64,000 nucleotides of DNA. Origin: Bradyrhizobium aeschynomenes (lineage in GTDB: Bacteria; Pseudomonadota; Alphaproteobacteria; Rhizobiales; Xanthobacteraceae). Each line of letters starts with the position of its first letter. The first letter of the stretch is position 1. Position numbers and translations under genes: made by a program. The notes beneath the pieces are model-generated. The model did not search any database. It had not been told where the DNA came from and saw nothing but the letters and a program-made list of their open reading frames with translations. Positions 17,536 through 27,025 of the stretch are shown here, one piece after another. The stretch is taken from positions 1 to 64,000 of the forward strand of contig NZ_JABFDM010000012.1 in the NCBI RefSeq assembly GCF_013178945.1, written 5' to 3'.

Positions 17536-17787
17536 CAACAACTCCGACCGTAAAAAGAAAAAAGAGCCTCTTGAGACACACGCTACGACGCACCAGACAC
17601 TCGCGTACTAAGTCGGCTTGCGCCCCACCGGGGCGTCGCCGCTATTTCGAGCCTCACTCATTCGACCAACGCGTCTTCCACAACCGCGCCTCGGCACACG
17701 CAACTCGCATCGCACTACCCTGTCATGCCGGATGACCTATGGATAAGGACTAACCCGCTCGATCCGCATTTCCCATCGGTCGGCACA
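17536..17787. other. Spacer between the SpvB-like and Rhs genes
   Basis: About 250 bp without a supported gene. Small reading frames on either strand have no recognisable features. It contains the GGAG that serves the Rhs start. Either an Rhs-specific promoter or read-through from the SpvB-like gene is possible; no clear promoter or terminator is visible. Confidence 0.4.
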
Positions 17788-20736
17788 TCACGGCGAGACA
17801 CTGGTCACAACCGATCGAGTCAACCGACCAATATACCAAAGTGTCGGATCATTGAGATAGGTGTTTGCGGATGTCTTGCTGAACCCGTCCGAGCTCAACA
17901 CAGTCACAACTGTCGGATTGCCGTACGGATCATATTGGCTCGAAGTCGTCACTGTAGGAAATGGCGAACCATCAAGATCGCCTCCGCCTGTGACGCTCTG
18001 GACCAGATTGACTCTGTAAGGTGAAGCCGACGGAGCAACCGAAGCCTGACCGGTGTTGTTGCTGAACTGGTAGCTATTTGTCACCTGACCGAGAGTTGCG
18101 GACCCGATCGCCTTCGACGATGAGGACAGCAAGCCCACAAGAGGATAGTCTTGCCTGTAAGACACCGCGCCGACAATCCCGGTCTGCAAATCACTGACGA
18201 TCACCTGCCGGAAGCCAAGCGCTCCCCGGCCGGTTAGGTCCATCTTTGCGCCAACATAGCTATAAGTTGAGCTATACACCCCGCCAATCCCATTTGAGCT
18301 ATCAACGCGAGACACAACATAGCTAGCTTGTTGAACATCCACTGCGGGATAGGCTGCATTTGCGTCCTTGGAATAGACTCCGGAATCAGTCAGCGGAAGA
18401 TAACTCAGGCTGATTTGCGACCCGACGCCAGTAGAAATCGAATTGATGAGGTCGCCGACCGGCCCGACGCTTATGTATACGTCTTGAAACGGAAATCCAT
18501 CTTGGGTGATCAGGAGATGTTCAGACCTTCCATCGCCGTTGAAGTCACCAACAACGGGGATGAATGACGCAGGCGTCGAAAAGCTAGCACCATTTGGTAA
18601 CATCTGCTGCTGGCCCGTGAAGGTGCCGTCACCGGTGTTCAGGAACGCATATTGGACCTGGTGACCCCACGTATCAATTACCGCGTAGTCCGTCTTTCCA
18701 TCCGCGTTGAAATCGCCAACCACCAAAGGAGGTGCGGTAAGACTGGTATCCGTGAGATTGAATCTCCACCCGTTCGGCAGCTGCTGAGCTTGCCCCGTGA
18801 ATGAGCCGTCTCCTTTCGAGGTGAAGACATACTGAAATGGCTGGCCAGTACAATCAATCACGGCAAAGTCCGAGTTTCCGTCACCATTGAAGTCTCCTGA
18901 GGCAATCAGCGGCGTTCGACAATTGCCGTCAAAATGAAAGCCCCATTGATTCGGTGTTTGTTGCGTCTGCCCCGAAAACGTTCCGTCGCCATTTGAAATG
19001 GCTACGTATTGAGCTGAGGCGCCAGCGCAGTCCAGAAATAGATAGTCTGTCTTACCGTCTCCATTGAAGTCGCCAACGACGAATGGAGGTTTGGTACAGC
19101 GGCTATCTGACGTGAATACAAACCTCCACTGATTGGGTAGAGGTTGCTGCTGCGTAGTAAATGATCCATCCCCATTTGAAATGAAGACGTACTGAGCAGA
19201 ACTGCCCATGCAGTCAACTAGGAGAAAATCGGCGCGACCGTCGCCGTTGAAGTCACCATCAACGAGAGGAGGCGAGACGCAGTTGTTGGGGTTTTTAAGA
19301 TCCCAACGCCATCCGTTCAGATTTTGCGCGTGACCCGCGAACGAGCCATCGCCATTTGAAATGAATATGTATGCAAAGGATCCGCCCCAGCAATCGATGA
19401 CGACAAAGTCGGTCTTACCGTCACCATTGAAATCTCCGACAGAAATTGGTGGAGCAATGCAGTTCTTGGTGATACCTGTTATCGGATCGGCGTGCGGCGT
19501 GTAGTCAAATCCCCAACCGTTCGCTATCCCCTGCACTTTCCCGGAAAATGTGCCGTCACCATTAGCCATGAACACATAGGTGGCCGGCCTCCCCGTGCAA
19601 TCAATCAAAAGGTAGTCGGTTTTCCCATCGCCATTGAAATCCCCCGTAACAAGGGGCGGGCGACACGCATTTGTGATCTTCCGGTCCCAAGACCAGTCAT
19701 TGGGCAGCCTCTGCACGCTACCAGCAAGCGATCCATTGCTAGCTCCAGCCTGCCAACCGAAAGTCGTCGCCGGCAGACACGTTCCTCCCGAATCGCAAAG
19801 CGTTACCGACGAAAGCTCAATCCTGCCGGTCGACGGACTCAACTGATACCTCAGCGAGTATATACTAACGAGGTTCGATTCCGAATAGGTCCTAATATCT
19901 GACAGAACGACTGTGGACTTGACCAAGGAACCAGCCTGATACTGCGACACGACGTCTGGTCGGCTCTGATACGCAAATTGCACCGAATTGTATGGCGCTA
20001 CACCAGCTGCACCATTCCCAGCATAGTCAATTCGGCTCGGGTAAAATTGGCCGTTGGCGCGATCGTTGGTGTAGGTCACAGTGTAAGAGTTCGAATTTGA
20101 GTCGCTCACCTTGTTAAGCGCCCAGACCCTCGCAACATTGCTTGCCTGAGCTAGAATCTGTGAGTCAGGCGTATTTCCATACTCAAGCACTTGGCCGGAC
20201 TTGGTGTGCACCTCGAACCACGAAGGTCCATTCCCATTTCCTCCATGCGAAACAACTTTCGAGTACGAGTCAATTTCTGTACGGTACTCAGCCCCATCAG
20301 CGCCATAAGCGCCGCTGACAGCAACTAGACGTTGGCCGGACAAGCAGAAGCGATCGTTCGTGTCATAGCGGACGCCGCCCGACACCCCATCTTGCGCAAG
20401 CGTTCGCGGACAGCGGTCGATTGCTGACAGACCACCTAAGCCCCAACCTATTCCAAGGAGTCCGTTACCCTTTTGACTGCTATAATTGAGTGACAGCGAT
20501 GGGGCGAGACCGCCGGTGCCGGGCGGAATCGCGAGCGGAATCACATAATTCGCAGCACCGGTGGGACTAACCGACACGCCTCCAGGGAGCGACATCACTC
20601 CGGAGCGACCTAAGGTCGAGTTAGAGACCAAAAAAATCGAGCACAGACCAAGAGCTGCCAATCTCATTGGAAGTCGCGGTCCCGGCCAGACAAGCCACGC
20701 AGTGCCTCGATGAAAGCGGGTCGAACTACGAAACAT
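17788..20736 (-). CDS. SpvB/TcB-like shell protein with seven FG-GAP (VCBS) repeats
   Basis: 982 residues. I start at the ATG at 20736 (an ATG at 20739 is equally possible) because GGAG lies 5-8 bases upstream; the longer frame opens with TTG. A hydrophobic segment about 35 residues in (AALGLCSIFLVSN) suggests export. An SpvB-type N-terminal domain follows (PGGVSVSPTGAANYVIPL ... PSLSLNYSSQKGNGLLGIGW). Then come seven GDFN(G/A)DG motifs of the Ca-binding FG-GAP type, spaced about 57 residues, and a TcdB-middle-like region ending at YIGRLTRSVV. In most relatives this architecture runs on into Rhs repeats in the same chain; here it stops, and the Rhs gene follows 250 bp later. It is probably the other half of the toxin shell. 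No ADP-ribosyltransferase domain is present. Confidence 0.8.
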   Translation of the reverse strand: MFRSSTRFHRGTAWLVWPGPRLPMRLAALGLCSIFLVSNSTLGRSGVMSLPGGVSVSPTGAANYVIPLAIPPGTGGLAPSLSLNYSSQKGNGLLGIGWGLGGLSAIDRCPRTLAQDGVSGGVRYDTNDRFCLSGQRLVAVSGAYGADGAEYRTEIDSYSKVVSHGGNGNGPSWFEVHTKSGQVLEYGNTPDSQILAQASNVARVWALNKVSDSNSNSYTVTYTNDRANGQFYPSRIDYAGNGAAGVAPYNSVQFAYQSRPDVVSQYQAGSLVKSTVVLSDIRTYSESNLVSIYSLRYQLSPSTGRIELSSVTLCDSGGTCLPATTFGWQAGASNGSLAGSVQRLPNDWSWDRKITNACRPPLVTGDFNGDGKTDYLLIDCTGRPATYVFMANGDGTFSGKVQGIANGWGFDYTPHADPITGITKNCIAPPISVGDFNGDGKTDFVVIDCWGGSFAYIFISNGDGSFAGHAQNLNGWRWDLKNPNNCVSPPLVDGDFNGDGRADFLLVDCMGSSAQYVFISNGDGSFTTQQQPLPNQWRFVFTSDSRCTKPPFVVGDFNGDGKTDYLFLDCAGASAQYVAISNGDGTFSGQTQQTPNQWGFHFDGNCRTPLIASGDFNGDGNSDFAVIDCTGQPFQYVFTSKGDGSFTGQAQQLPNGWRFNLTDTSLTAPPLVVGDFNADGKTDYAVIDTWGHQVQYAFLNTGDGTFTGQQQMLPNGASFSTPASFIPVVGDFNGDGRSEHLLITQDGFPFQDVYISVGPVGDLINSISTGVGSQISLSYLPLTDSGVYSKDANAAYPAVDVQQASYVVSRVDSSNGIGGVYSSTYSYVGAKMDLTGRGALGFRQVIVSDLQTGIVGAVSYRQDYPLVGLLSSSSKAIGSATLGQVTNSYQFSNNTGQASVAPSASPYRVNLVQSVTGGGDLDGSPFPTVTTSSQYDPYGNPTVVTVLSSDGFSKTSANTYLNDPTLWYIGRLTRSVVTSVSP

Positions 20737-20739
20737 CAT

Positions 20740-21086
20740 CTGCACTCCGCAGCGTCCATACAATTGGAAACACTATGCGGTCATACATGCACGTGTCTCA
20801 AGGAGCGCGAGTAGATATTCACAACATCAGGAACTGATCAGAAGGGACGCAACCTGAACTTGCACAAACTGCGAATTCACCGGATGAGAGTGGCCGCTAT
20901 TCGAAGGTCAGACCGGCGAGAGCATCGCGGCTTCGGCAAGCGTTCGGATCCGCTGTGCGATTCCTCGTGTCGAGCTCGAACAGACTGTCCCAGCGGCCAG
21001 ACTCCAATTCGCGCGATGAAGCACCGTGCCCACCGCGCCTACCGAATAGGAGTCAGCTTCGCTGATTTAAGGCTCAATGTAAGGAG
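20740..21086. other. Gap upstream of the SpvB-like gene
   Basis: Nothing recognisable. One 81-codon frame (20860-21105, plus strand) has no family features and runs into the broken edge of the IS66 remnant. The promoter of the SpvB-like gene should lie in the first 100 bases. Confidence 0.4.
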
Positions 21087-21623
21087 GTTGAGAGTCAGCG
21101 GCTGAAGAAGGCGCCGATCGCGATCGAAGCGATCGCGAAGATCGACGCCCTGTTTGCGATCGAGCGCAAGATCAACGGTCTGCCGGCCCACGAACGCAAA
21201 GCCGTACGCAACGAGCGCAGCCGCCCGTTGGTCGATGAGCTTCATAACTTCCTGCACGAGCGCCGCGCCAAGCTCTCCGGCAAGAGCGAGACCGCCAAGG
21301 CGATCGACTACAGCCTCAAGCGCTGGGAGGTGTTCACGCGCTTCATCGACGATGGCCGGCAGTGCATGACAAACAACGCCGCCGAACGCGAGCTGCGCAC
21401 CGTGGCCGTCGGCCGCAAGAACTGGACCTTCGCCGGCTCCGACGATGGCGGCCGCCGTGGCGCCGCCATCTACACCCTGATCCAGACCACCAAGCTCAAC
21501 AACGTCGACCCGCACGCATGGCTTGCCGACGTCCTCGCCAGGCTGCCCGATCGTCCGGCCAGCAGGATCGCAGACTTGCTGCCCTGGAGCTGGAAGCACA
21601 CCGCCATCCCTGCCGCTGCCTGA
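21087..21623 (+). pseudogene. IS66-family transposase, C-terminal fragment
   Basis: The reading frame is open from about 21087 and encodes the end of an IS66 transposase: INGLPAHERKAVRNERSRPL, the LKRWEVFTRFIDDGR segment, then the diagnostic MTNNAAERELR and WTFAGSDDGGRRGAAIY, finishing WSWKHTAIPAAA. No start codon or N-terminal half exists, so the element lost its 5' part, including the tnpA/tnpB genes that normally precede it. It can no longer transpose by itself. Confidence 0.9.
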
Positions 21624-21665
21624 TCGCTCCGATCTCCGTCCGCGCGGGCTACTCCGCCTGTGGTC

Positions 21666-21681
21666 TTCACCGGATGCGTAC
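21666..21681. repeat. Right inverted repeat of the IS66 remnant
   Basis: TTCACCGGATGCGTAC, read in reverse GTACGCATCCGGTGAA, resembles the GTAAGC...GGTGAA ends of rhizobial IS66 elements and lies about 40 bp after the transposase stop, where the right end should be. The matching left end is lost. Confidence 0.5.
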
Positions 21682-21685
21682 GCCC

Positions 21686-22960
21686 TAGACGACCGTTTCC
21701 TTGGTTTGAATCATATCACGCGGCATCGGCGGGCCTGTAGGACCAAGTGTGGACGATGGGATGGCGGTTGAAGTGAGTTATGCCGGCCATGATGCGTTGC
21801 TTGAGTTCGATCTTGGAGGTTACGCGGATGTGGCGGAGGACGGAGCGGGTCAATTTGGAGAAGAACCCCTCGATGAGATTCAGCCAGGAGCCGTGCTTCG
21901 GGGTGAAGATGAGCTCGAAACGTCCGGCCGGCTGGGTCGCGAGCCAAGCGTTGGTTTCTTTGGATACGTGGGCAGAATGATTGTCGAGGATCAACTTGAT
22001 TGCGGTCCCTGCCGGATAGGTGGCATCGAGGAGCTTGAGTAATTCGATGAACTCGCGACTACGATGGCGATCTCTGACGAGGGCATGGACCTTGCCAGTC
22101 AGCAGATCGATGCCAGCCAACAGACTGAGCGTGCCATGGCGCGTATATTCATGATCCCGCGCGAAGGCAGGATGGACATCGGGTTCGGGGGCAGGTCAGG
22201 AGTTGTTGTGGCGATGGCTTGGATGCCGGGCTTTTCGTCACAAGAGACGACCGCGACGGACTTTGCCTTGTTCGGTTTGCCCTTCGTCGACTTGGTCCGG
22301 GCCTTCTTCAGCACCGCGACTTCCCGATAGACGCACAGAACCTCGGCCATCTTCCGTTCGAACTCGGCGTCACGATTTTCAAGATAGCAGCGGACCTTGT
22401 GTGGCTTGATGTCCTCGTTGCCGAGGATCTTGCAGACGGTGCCTTGGACCAGGTGGGCCAGGCACTGATGTCCTGCCGCCGGCCCCTGTTTACGCCCGTG
22501 GTCAGCCAGCAATCGCGTCGTCCACAACTCGTGCGGATAGCCGTGGTCTTTGGCCTTGTCGCAAGCCAGCCATACCATCCACGTCCTGGCCTCTGGAGTG
22601 ATCGTCGGTTCCTTGCCGGGCCGCGGTCGATCGTCCAGCGCCGAAAGCGGCCCGTAGGCCAGCGCCCGCTCGACGCAGCGCTCGACCGTTTGATGGTGCA
22701 CTCCAACGGCACGCCCCACCGCAAAGAACGAGGGCGTCTCCCGGTAGGCGAGCAACATCTTCGCACGCATCACCCGGCTTCCCGTTCAGTTCGGGACCGG
22801 GCAATCGCCGTCAGCTTGGAGATGTCGTCGTCGCTCAAGGCCAACTCGATCGCCTGCCGCCATCCACCCATCACCGTATCCTCGTTTGTCCAGCTCAAAC
22901 AAGGCAGCCACCAACAAATTCATCGTTCCATGAAGCTGGTTTCATGGAATCGGTCGTCTA
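21686..22960 (-). mobile_element. IS630-family element, complete by its ends but defective
   Basis: The element is flanked by TA at 21686-21687 and 22959-22960, the target duplication used by IS630/Tc1-mariner elements. Its ends are inverted repeats: GACGACCGTTTCCTTG on the left and, read in reverse, GACGACCGATTCCATG on the right. The total is about 1.27 kb, normal for the family. It inserted four bases beyond the IS66 end. The transposase inside carries frameshifts. Confidence 0.85.
21716..22871 (-). pseudogene. IS630-family transposase with at least two frameshifts
   Basis: The reading begins at an ATG at 22871 (MGGWRQAIELALSDDDIS). It hits a stop after about 33 codons and resumes one frame over as MRAKMLLAYRETPSFFAVGR. 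It breaks again in a C/G run near 22181-22192 and resumes with LLAGIDLLTGKVHALVRDRH to a stop at 21716. The DDE residues survive in the pieces: D in VVSCDEKPGI, D in LILDNHSAH and E in GSWLNLIEGFFSKL. The full-length protein would be about 380 residues. With two separate breaks it is most likely inactive rather than programmed to frameshift. Confidence 0.88.
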
Positions 22961-23459
22961 GCTTCGCCGGCAATGCCGGTGGAAAATCCCGAAGACGCGG
23001 ACGAAATCATTGGGGAGGATGCTGAGTCGGTCAGCTTTGACTTTCATGTACGGACTGCTGGCCGCCCCGTCCTCGTGGCCCGCGGGGCGGTTCAGTATGT
23101 CCGGCAAGGATACGTGGAGGATCAGATCCTTGGCGTTGGCTGCTGCGTGCCAAGAACTCGTCGCCGCGCCGATTGCGGCATCGCCGACCTCTTCGACCGA
23201 TCTCTCTAACCTTCTCGATCTCGCTCGACGGCAAGATTGTCAACGAATTGTGCTAGATACCAAAGTGGCGCTGGTCGGCAAGACTTCGGCACACTGGCGC
23301 GCATCGGCGGCTTCGATCTGCTCGCCATCGTCGGTCTTCTTGTGCTCGGCATCTGGCAGCGATGCGCGGGCTCACGGACTTCTTACGCTTCGACTGATCG
23401 AGCCTTGATCCATGCGTCTGCCGGAGACGATGAACCATGGGCATGCATAGGCTGCTGTC
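22961..23459. other. Degenerate DNA right of the IS630 copy
   Basis: No reading frame here carries recognisable motifs, and frames on both strands are interrupted. Part of it may be the decayed 3' end of the broken gene at 23460-23968; one minus-strand phrase, LWYLAQFVDNLAVERD, is compatible with that, but this is weak. Confidence 0.35.
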
Positions 23460-23968
23460 CTCAGCAAGCGCATCCTCAGAGAAAATGCGCAGAGTGCCAA
23501 TATTCCGCGAGCCAAGCCTCTGCCACGAGCTAACCAGCCTCAAGCACGACTCACCTGATGATGGGCCAGAAGGCGCCAGCAAAACTTGCGGTCAAGCAAT
23601 GTATGGAAAAGGCAGCTGGCATACACACCAGCGCCACGATCAAAGAGGCCCGATCGAGCGTTACCGTGGAACGGCCAACTCGTTCGGCCCCGGAGATCCC
23701 GTCAGCGCCAGCGAACTCCGTCACGGCACCTGTACTCTCTTCACCGTACTGCATCGCTGCTCCCGTTACAATGATCGTTCCTGCGGTTACGGCGTATCAG
23801 GCCAGCCCGCTCCCAGGATCTCAGCCGACGGCTGGTCCGCATCCTGTTCCAGCTCCACTGTCGTCCCAGCTCAGCAGCACTGATGGTCAGGCAGCTTGCC
23901 GGTTGCGACCATAGCCAGGTCAGGGCCTCGGTATCATCAAGCGTTTGGAAAGGACCGGAATCGGTCAT
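23460..23968 (-). pseudogene. Broken ICE/island gene: winged-helix N-terminus plus membrane segment
   Basis: Minus-strand pieces in different frames line up as one decayed protein. First comes TLDDTEALTWLWSQP followed by a helix-turn-helix (SAAELGRQWSWNRMRTSRR LRSWERAGLIRR). After a frame change comes RASLIVALVCMPAAFSIHCL and TASFAGAFWPIIR, a membrane segment. Then, beyond a stop, LEAG and LVAEAWLAEYW. From memory, intact proteins of this layout occur in rhizobial integrative elements; the function is not known. The order of pieces is clear, the family name is not. Confidence 0.45.
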
Positions 23969-24631
23969 GATCAGTTGCCGCCCCTAACCTGGTGTTCAAG
24001 AGAGCCCGATATCCGCGCTTTTGTCGGCCGCTCACCAAGGTAAGGCTAAGCCCAACAACCGAAACGGAAACGAACGACCTCGACTGCGATGGCTCATGCT
24101 GTCCTGCGATGTCGCGAGCAAGCACTGACTTGCACACAATGGTCGGCGAAGGTGGCTCGTCCAAAGCGCGAGCGGAACGAGCAGCCGTACGACAACGCAC
24201 GCTATGGCGCTTTCTCTGGGGACGACAAGCGCGTGGCCGTCAGAGGGACATGCAAACAGCACGCTGTTATGGTTGCGAAGACGGGCGGCTTGACGCGCGC
24301 CAAGCGTCAGCTTGGACTCGAAATCCGCTAGCTTCACGGCTGATGAATGGTCACAGACGAGGAATTCTTCGCATCTCATTCACGGCCGACCAGCGCGTTG
24401 AATGCAGGTTCTCCGTCCGAATTCCATCAACGGCCAGCAAGGATCTCACGACAGAATGTGCAGCGCACTGCAATTTCTCGCAGCCGAGACGTTGCCTTGC
24501 GCTGGTCGTTCGTATGGCTCCCGTAGAGGGCGAGCTGGAGCACCGTCCGTAATCGGCCTAACCGCCCAACTGCTGACGCGACAGCGGCGGCCACGCAGAA
24601 TGAGCGCTCTCAACAACACAGGAGGCGCGCT
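23969..24631. other. Degenerate DNA, no gene supported
   Basis: Several overlapping short frames exist on both strands, none with domain features or a good ribosome binding site. The composition is less GC-biased than the core genes, in line with decayed mobile DNA between IS fragments. Confidence 0.4.
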
Positions 24632-24757
24632 ATGGAGCTCTTCCGCGGACTGGATGTCGGCATGGATCAGACCGCGATTTGCGTGGTCGACGATAAGGGC
24701 GGCGGACTGCTGGAGGTCGCGGCGATGACCGACCCGGAAGCGATCAAGGGCGCAAGC
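24632..24757 (+). pseudogene. IS110-family transposase, N-terminal fragment
   Basis: The first 40 or so codons read MELFRGLDVGMDQTAICVVD, then DKGGGLLEVAAMTDPEAI. This is the RuvC-like opening of IS110/IS1111 DEDD transposases (GLDVG...T..CVVD). An in-frame tail follows, but it has no similarity to the family, and the stop arrives at 24937. More than 300 residues of the usual protein are missing, so this is a remnant. Confidence 0.7.
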
Positions 24758-26057
24758 GATGTGGTGCGACGGCACGGCGTATTGGGGCGATCAGGCGGTC
24801 AGCACCGCCGACGCTGGCGCGCATGCCCAACGCAAGGACCGCAGGCTGCTGGGAGAACTTGCATGAAACAAAGCGGCATGAACCAGAGCAGTAATCCTGC
24901 AGCAACCGATGGGCGTCGCGGGCGGCGCGCGAAGTGATGGAGCTCCGCTGTCAGCGGATGAGGACCGGTGCAGATCCAAGACGACGGAACGCACGCTATC
25001 TTGCCTGCGAGGCGGTGTCCGAAGGGACGGCGCGATCGCGCAAAATTGCCTGTGACGTGGCTCCGTCAGACCGATGGAAAATTGCGCCGCGACGGCTATG
25101 CTGCTGCCATCGTGCAGGAGCGCCACGCCGTCGCTGAGCGCGGAAAGCTGCACGGCGCACTGGGACTTCTCGCTGTCAACGAGCTGCAGATCAGGCTGCG
25201 CTGCAGACGTGTTTTTGACGATGAAGATGGAGAGCACCGATGGCGAAAGCGACGAAGACGATCGTGGCAGAGAGGCAGACCACCCGGCCGATTAAAGCTG
25301 CAAGATAAAAGCGCCTCTCCGCGGCGTAGAATCGGCGGTCGTAAGTGCCTGTCTTGACTACTAGCACTCTGGCACTCACGAATGTTATTGTTGCTGTTTC
25401 AATACAATTGGTGAGGAGGATCAATCCCCCGAATGGCACTATTCCCACCATAGCGTACGTCTGCGTGGGATCGGCGGAATTGGACCTTCGACGGAAGAAC
25501 GTGCTCTCCCCGGTGATCCAAGCATCAACACACGTGATGGCCGCTATGACTAGCGACGGCTGCTCTAGCAGGACGCAGTTTCTCCCTCCGGGGGACGGCC
25601 GATACCTTGTTCGGAACATGAGCAAATTTGTCGAAGCGCATCGTAGGATCGGCATGATGGTGGTTCGCGTTTGCCGTGGCATGTTCGCTCATGAACTACA
25701 GCAACCCTCCCTCTCAACAACCACGCCTCTCCAGGGAAGCTAAGCCAGCTGCAGTCGGCGATAGCGCGTCCGCAGGCATGATCGATCAGCGTGCGGTCAA
25801 ACTGACCCGCCGGCGAGCGGGGCTCAGCATAGGCCGCCGACGGTGCACGGGCATGTTCTCGTGGGTTTCCACTGCAGCCGGCCCTGAAAGACCATCAGCA
25901 ACCTCTTCCATGCGGCCGCCCTGCTCTCCGGCCGCGACGGCTGAAGAGGCCGTGAGGCTTGCAATCCTGCAACGCTCATGAGCCGCGCTGTTGGTCTTTC
26001 CGCATCTCGGTCCCGGTCGATTGCGGTGACAAGGGCCGACGAATTGGGTGCGCGCGC
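24758..26057. other. Degenerate DNA upstream of the helix-turn-helix gene
   Basis: About 1.3 kb without a recognised gene. The longest frames are 25191-25682 (minus, 163 codons, with two hydrophobic stretches) and 25345-25743 (plus, 132 codons); they overlap each other and neither has a family signature. I cannot tell whether either is real. Confidence 0.4.
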
Positions 26058-26786
26058 TTGACCATCGTTCGCCGCGAGCACAGGGCGCATTTCACGATCG
26101 TGCCGAATGCCGTGTTCACTGACGAACGGCTTTCGGTCGAGGCCAAGGGCGTGCTCGGTTTGCTTCTGTCACGCCCACACAAGTGGCGCGTCCGTCTCGA
26201 CCATATCGGGCGGACGCTTCTGGTCGGCAGGAAGAAACTGCAACGCATTTTCCGTGAATTGATCTCAGCTGGTTACGTCAGCCGCGAGCAGCAGCGACTC
26301 GCCGACGGCCAGCGGTTCGGCGAGATCGATTATGTCGTCCGCGACGTGCCGGTCCCTGCCAATATTGCTGGTCCGCCGCGGGGCCAAAAGGGACCTGCGG
26401 CGCCGCAGGTCCAAAAGGGACCTGCGTATAAAGAAGCACCGCGGGGCCCTAAGGGACCTGCCTATAAAGAAATAAATAAAAACAGATCACCGGCATCGGC
26501 GAACCATCTTCCTCAGGCGTCCCGCAGACATCTGCAGGCCAAGCCGATCGAGGCAGCCCATGACGACGATGATGCCGCGCGGCACGATCTGCGGATCGTC
26601 GAGCTGTTCCCGGACAGGGGCGAAGGCTGGGCATTCCTAATCGCCCTTTCAGCGGAGGATCGTGGTGTTCTGCGCGACTGTCAGCGACGAGGCGAGCTCA
26701 ACCGAACTGCGGTGGACGAATTGCGCAAGAGGTACCGTGCCCTGCTGGACGACGGCCCCGTCAAACCGACGACAGAAGGCCAATAG
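26058..26786 (+). CDS. Helix-turn-helix (replication-initiator-like) island protein
   Basis: 242 residues from a TTG at 26058. The frame is open to an ATG at 25959, but the family-like sequence starts just after the TTG (HFTIVPNAVFTDERLSVEAK). A winged helix spans about 10-85 (LGLLLSRPHKWRVRLDHIGR then LLVGRKKLQRIFRELISAGY). A low-complexity zone of four GP(R/A)(G)xxKGPA-like repeats follows (about 100-145), then an acidic C-terminal domain. Proteins with this N-terminus are common beside integrases in rhizobial islands and plasmids, where they are annotated only as helix-turn-helix proteins. A role in replication or transfer control is possible but unproven. The repeats are visible as repeated GGGACCTGC blocks at 26390-26465. 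Confidence 0.7.
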   Translation: MTIVRREHRAHFTIVPNAVFTDERLSVEAKGVLGLLLSRPHKWRVRLDHIGRTLLVGRKKLQRIFRELISAGYVSREQQRLADGQRFGEIDYVVRDVPVPANIAGPPRGQKGPAAPQVQKGPAYKEAPRGPKGPAYKEINKNRSPASANHLPQASRRHLQAKPIEAAHDDDDAARHDLRIVELFPDRGEGWAFLIALSAEDRGVLRDCQRRGELNRTAVDELRKRYRALLDDGPVKPTTEGQ

Positions 26787-27025
26787 CGCCGGGTTCGGGT
26801 GCCGTCGGAAGCGGAGCTGCCGCAATGGCGCCTGATGCAGTCGATCGTCGAACTCGGCACCGACTGTCCGTTTCACGCGCATTTCCCGCCAAACGTTCTC
26901 CGCCAAGAGACCGAGCACTGTTCCAATGGGGCATTTCGGCGTTTCTTGCTCGCGATCGCCGACGGCGGTTCGTCGCCTGGACAACAGTGGTCCGACGGCG
27001 CTCACAGATCGCATGGAGATGGTCG

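Noticed and set aside
21716..22871. Programmed frameshift in the IS630 transposase
   Set aside because: There are two separate breaks, and the first follows a stop without a slippery heptamer; decay is simpler.
25191..25743. Overlapping open frames of 163 (minus) and 132 (plus) codons
   Set aside because: Neither has a recognisable domain or good start context; they overlap each other in decayed DNA, so I could not support either as a gene.
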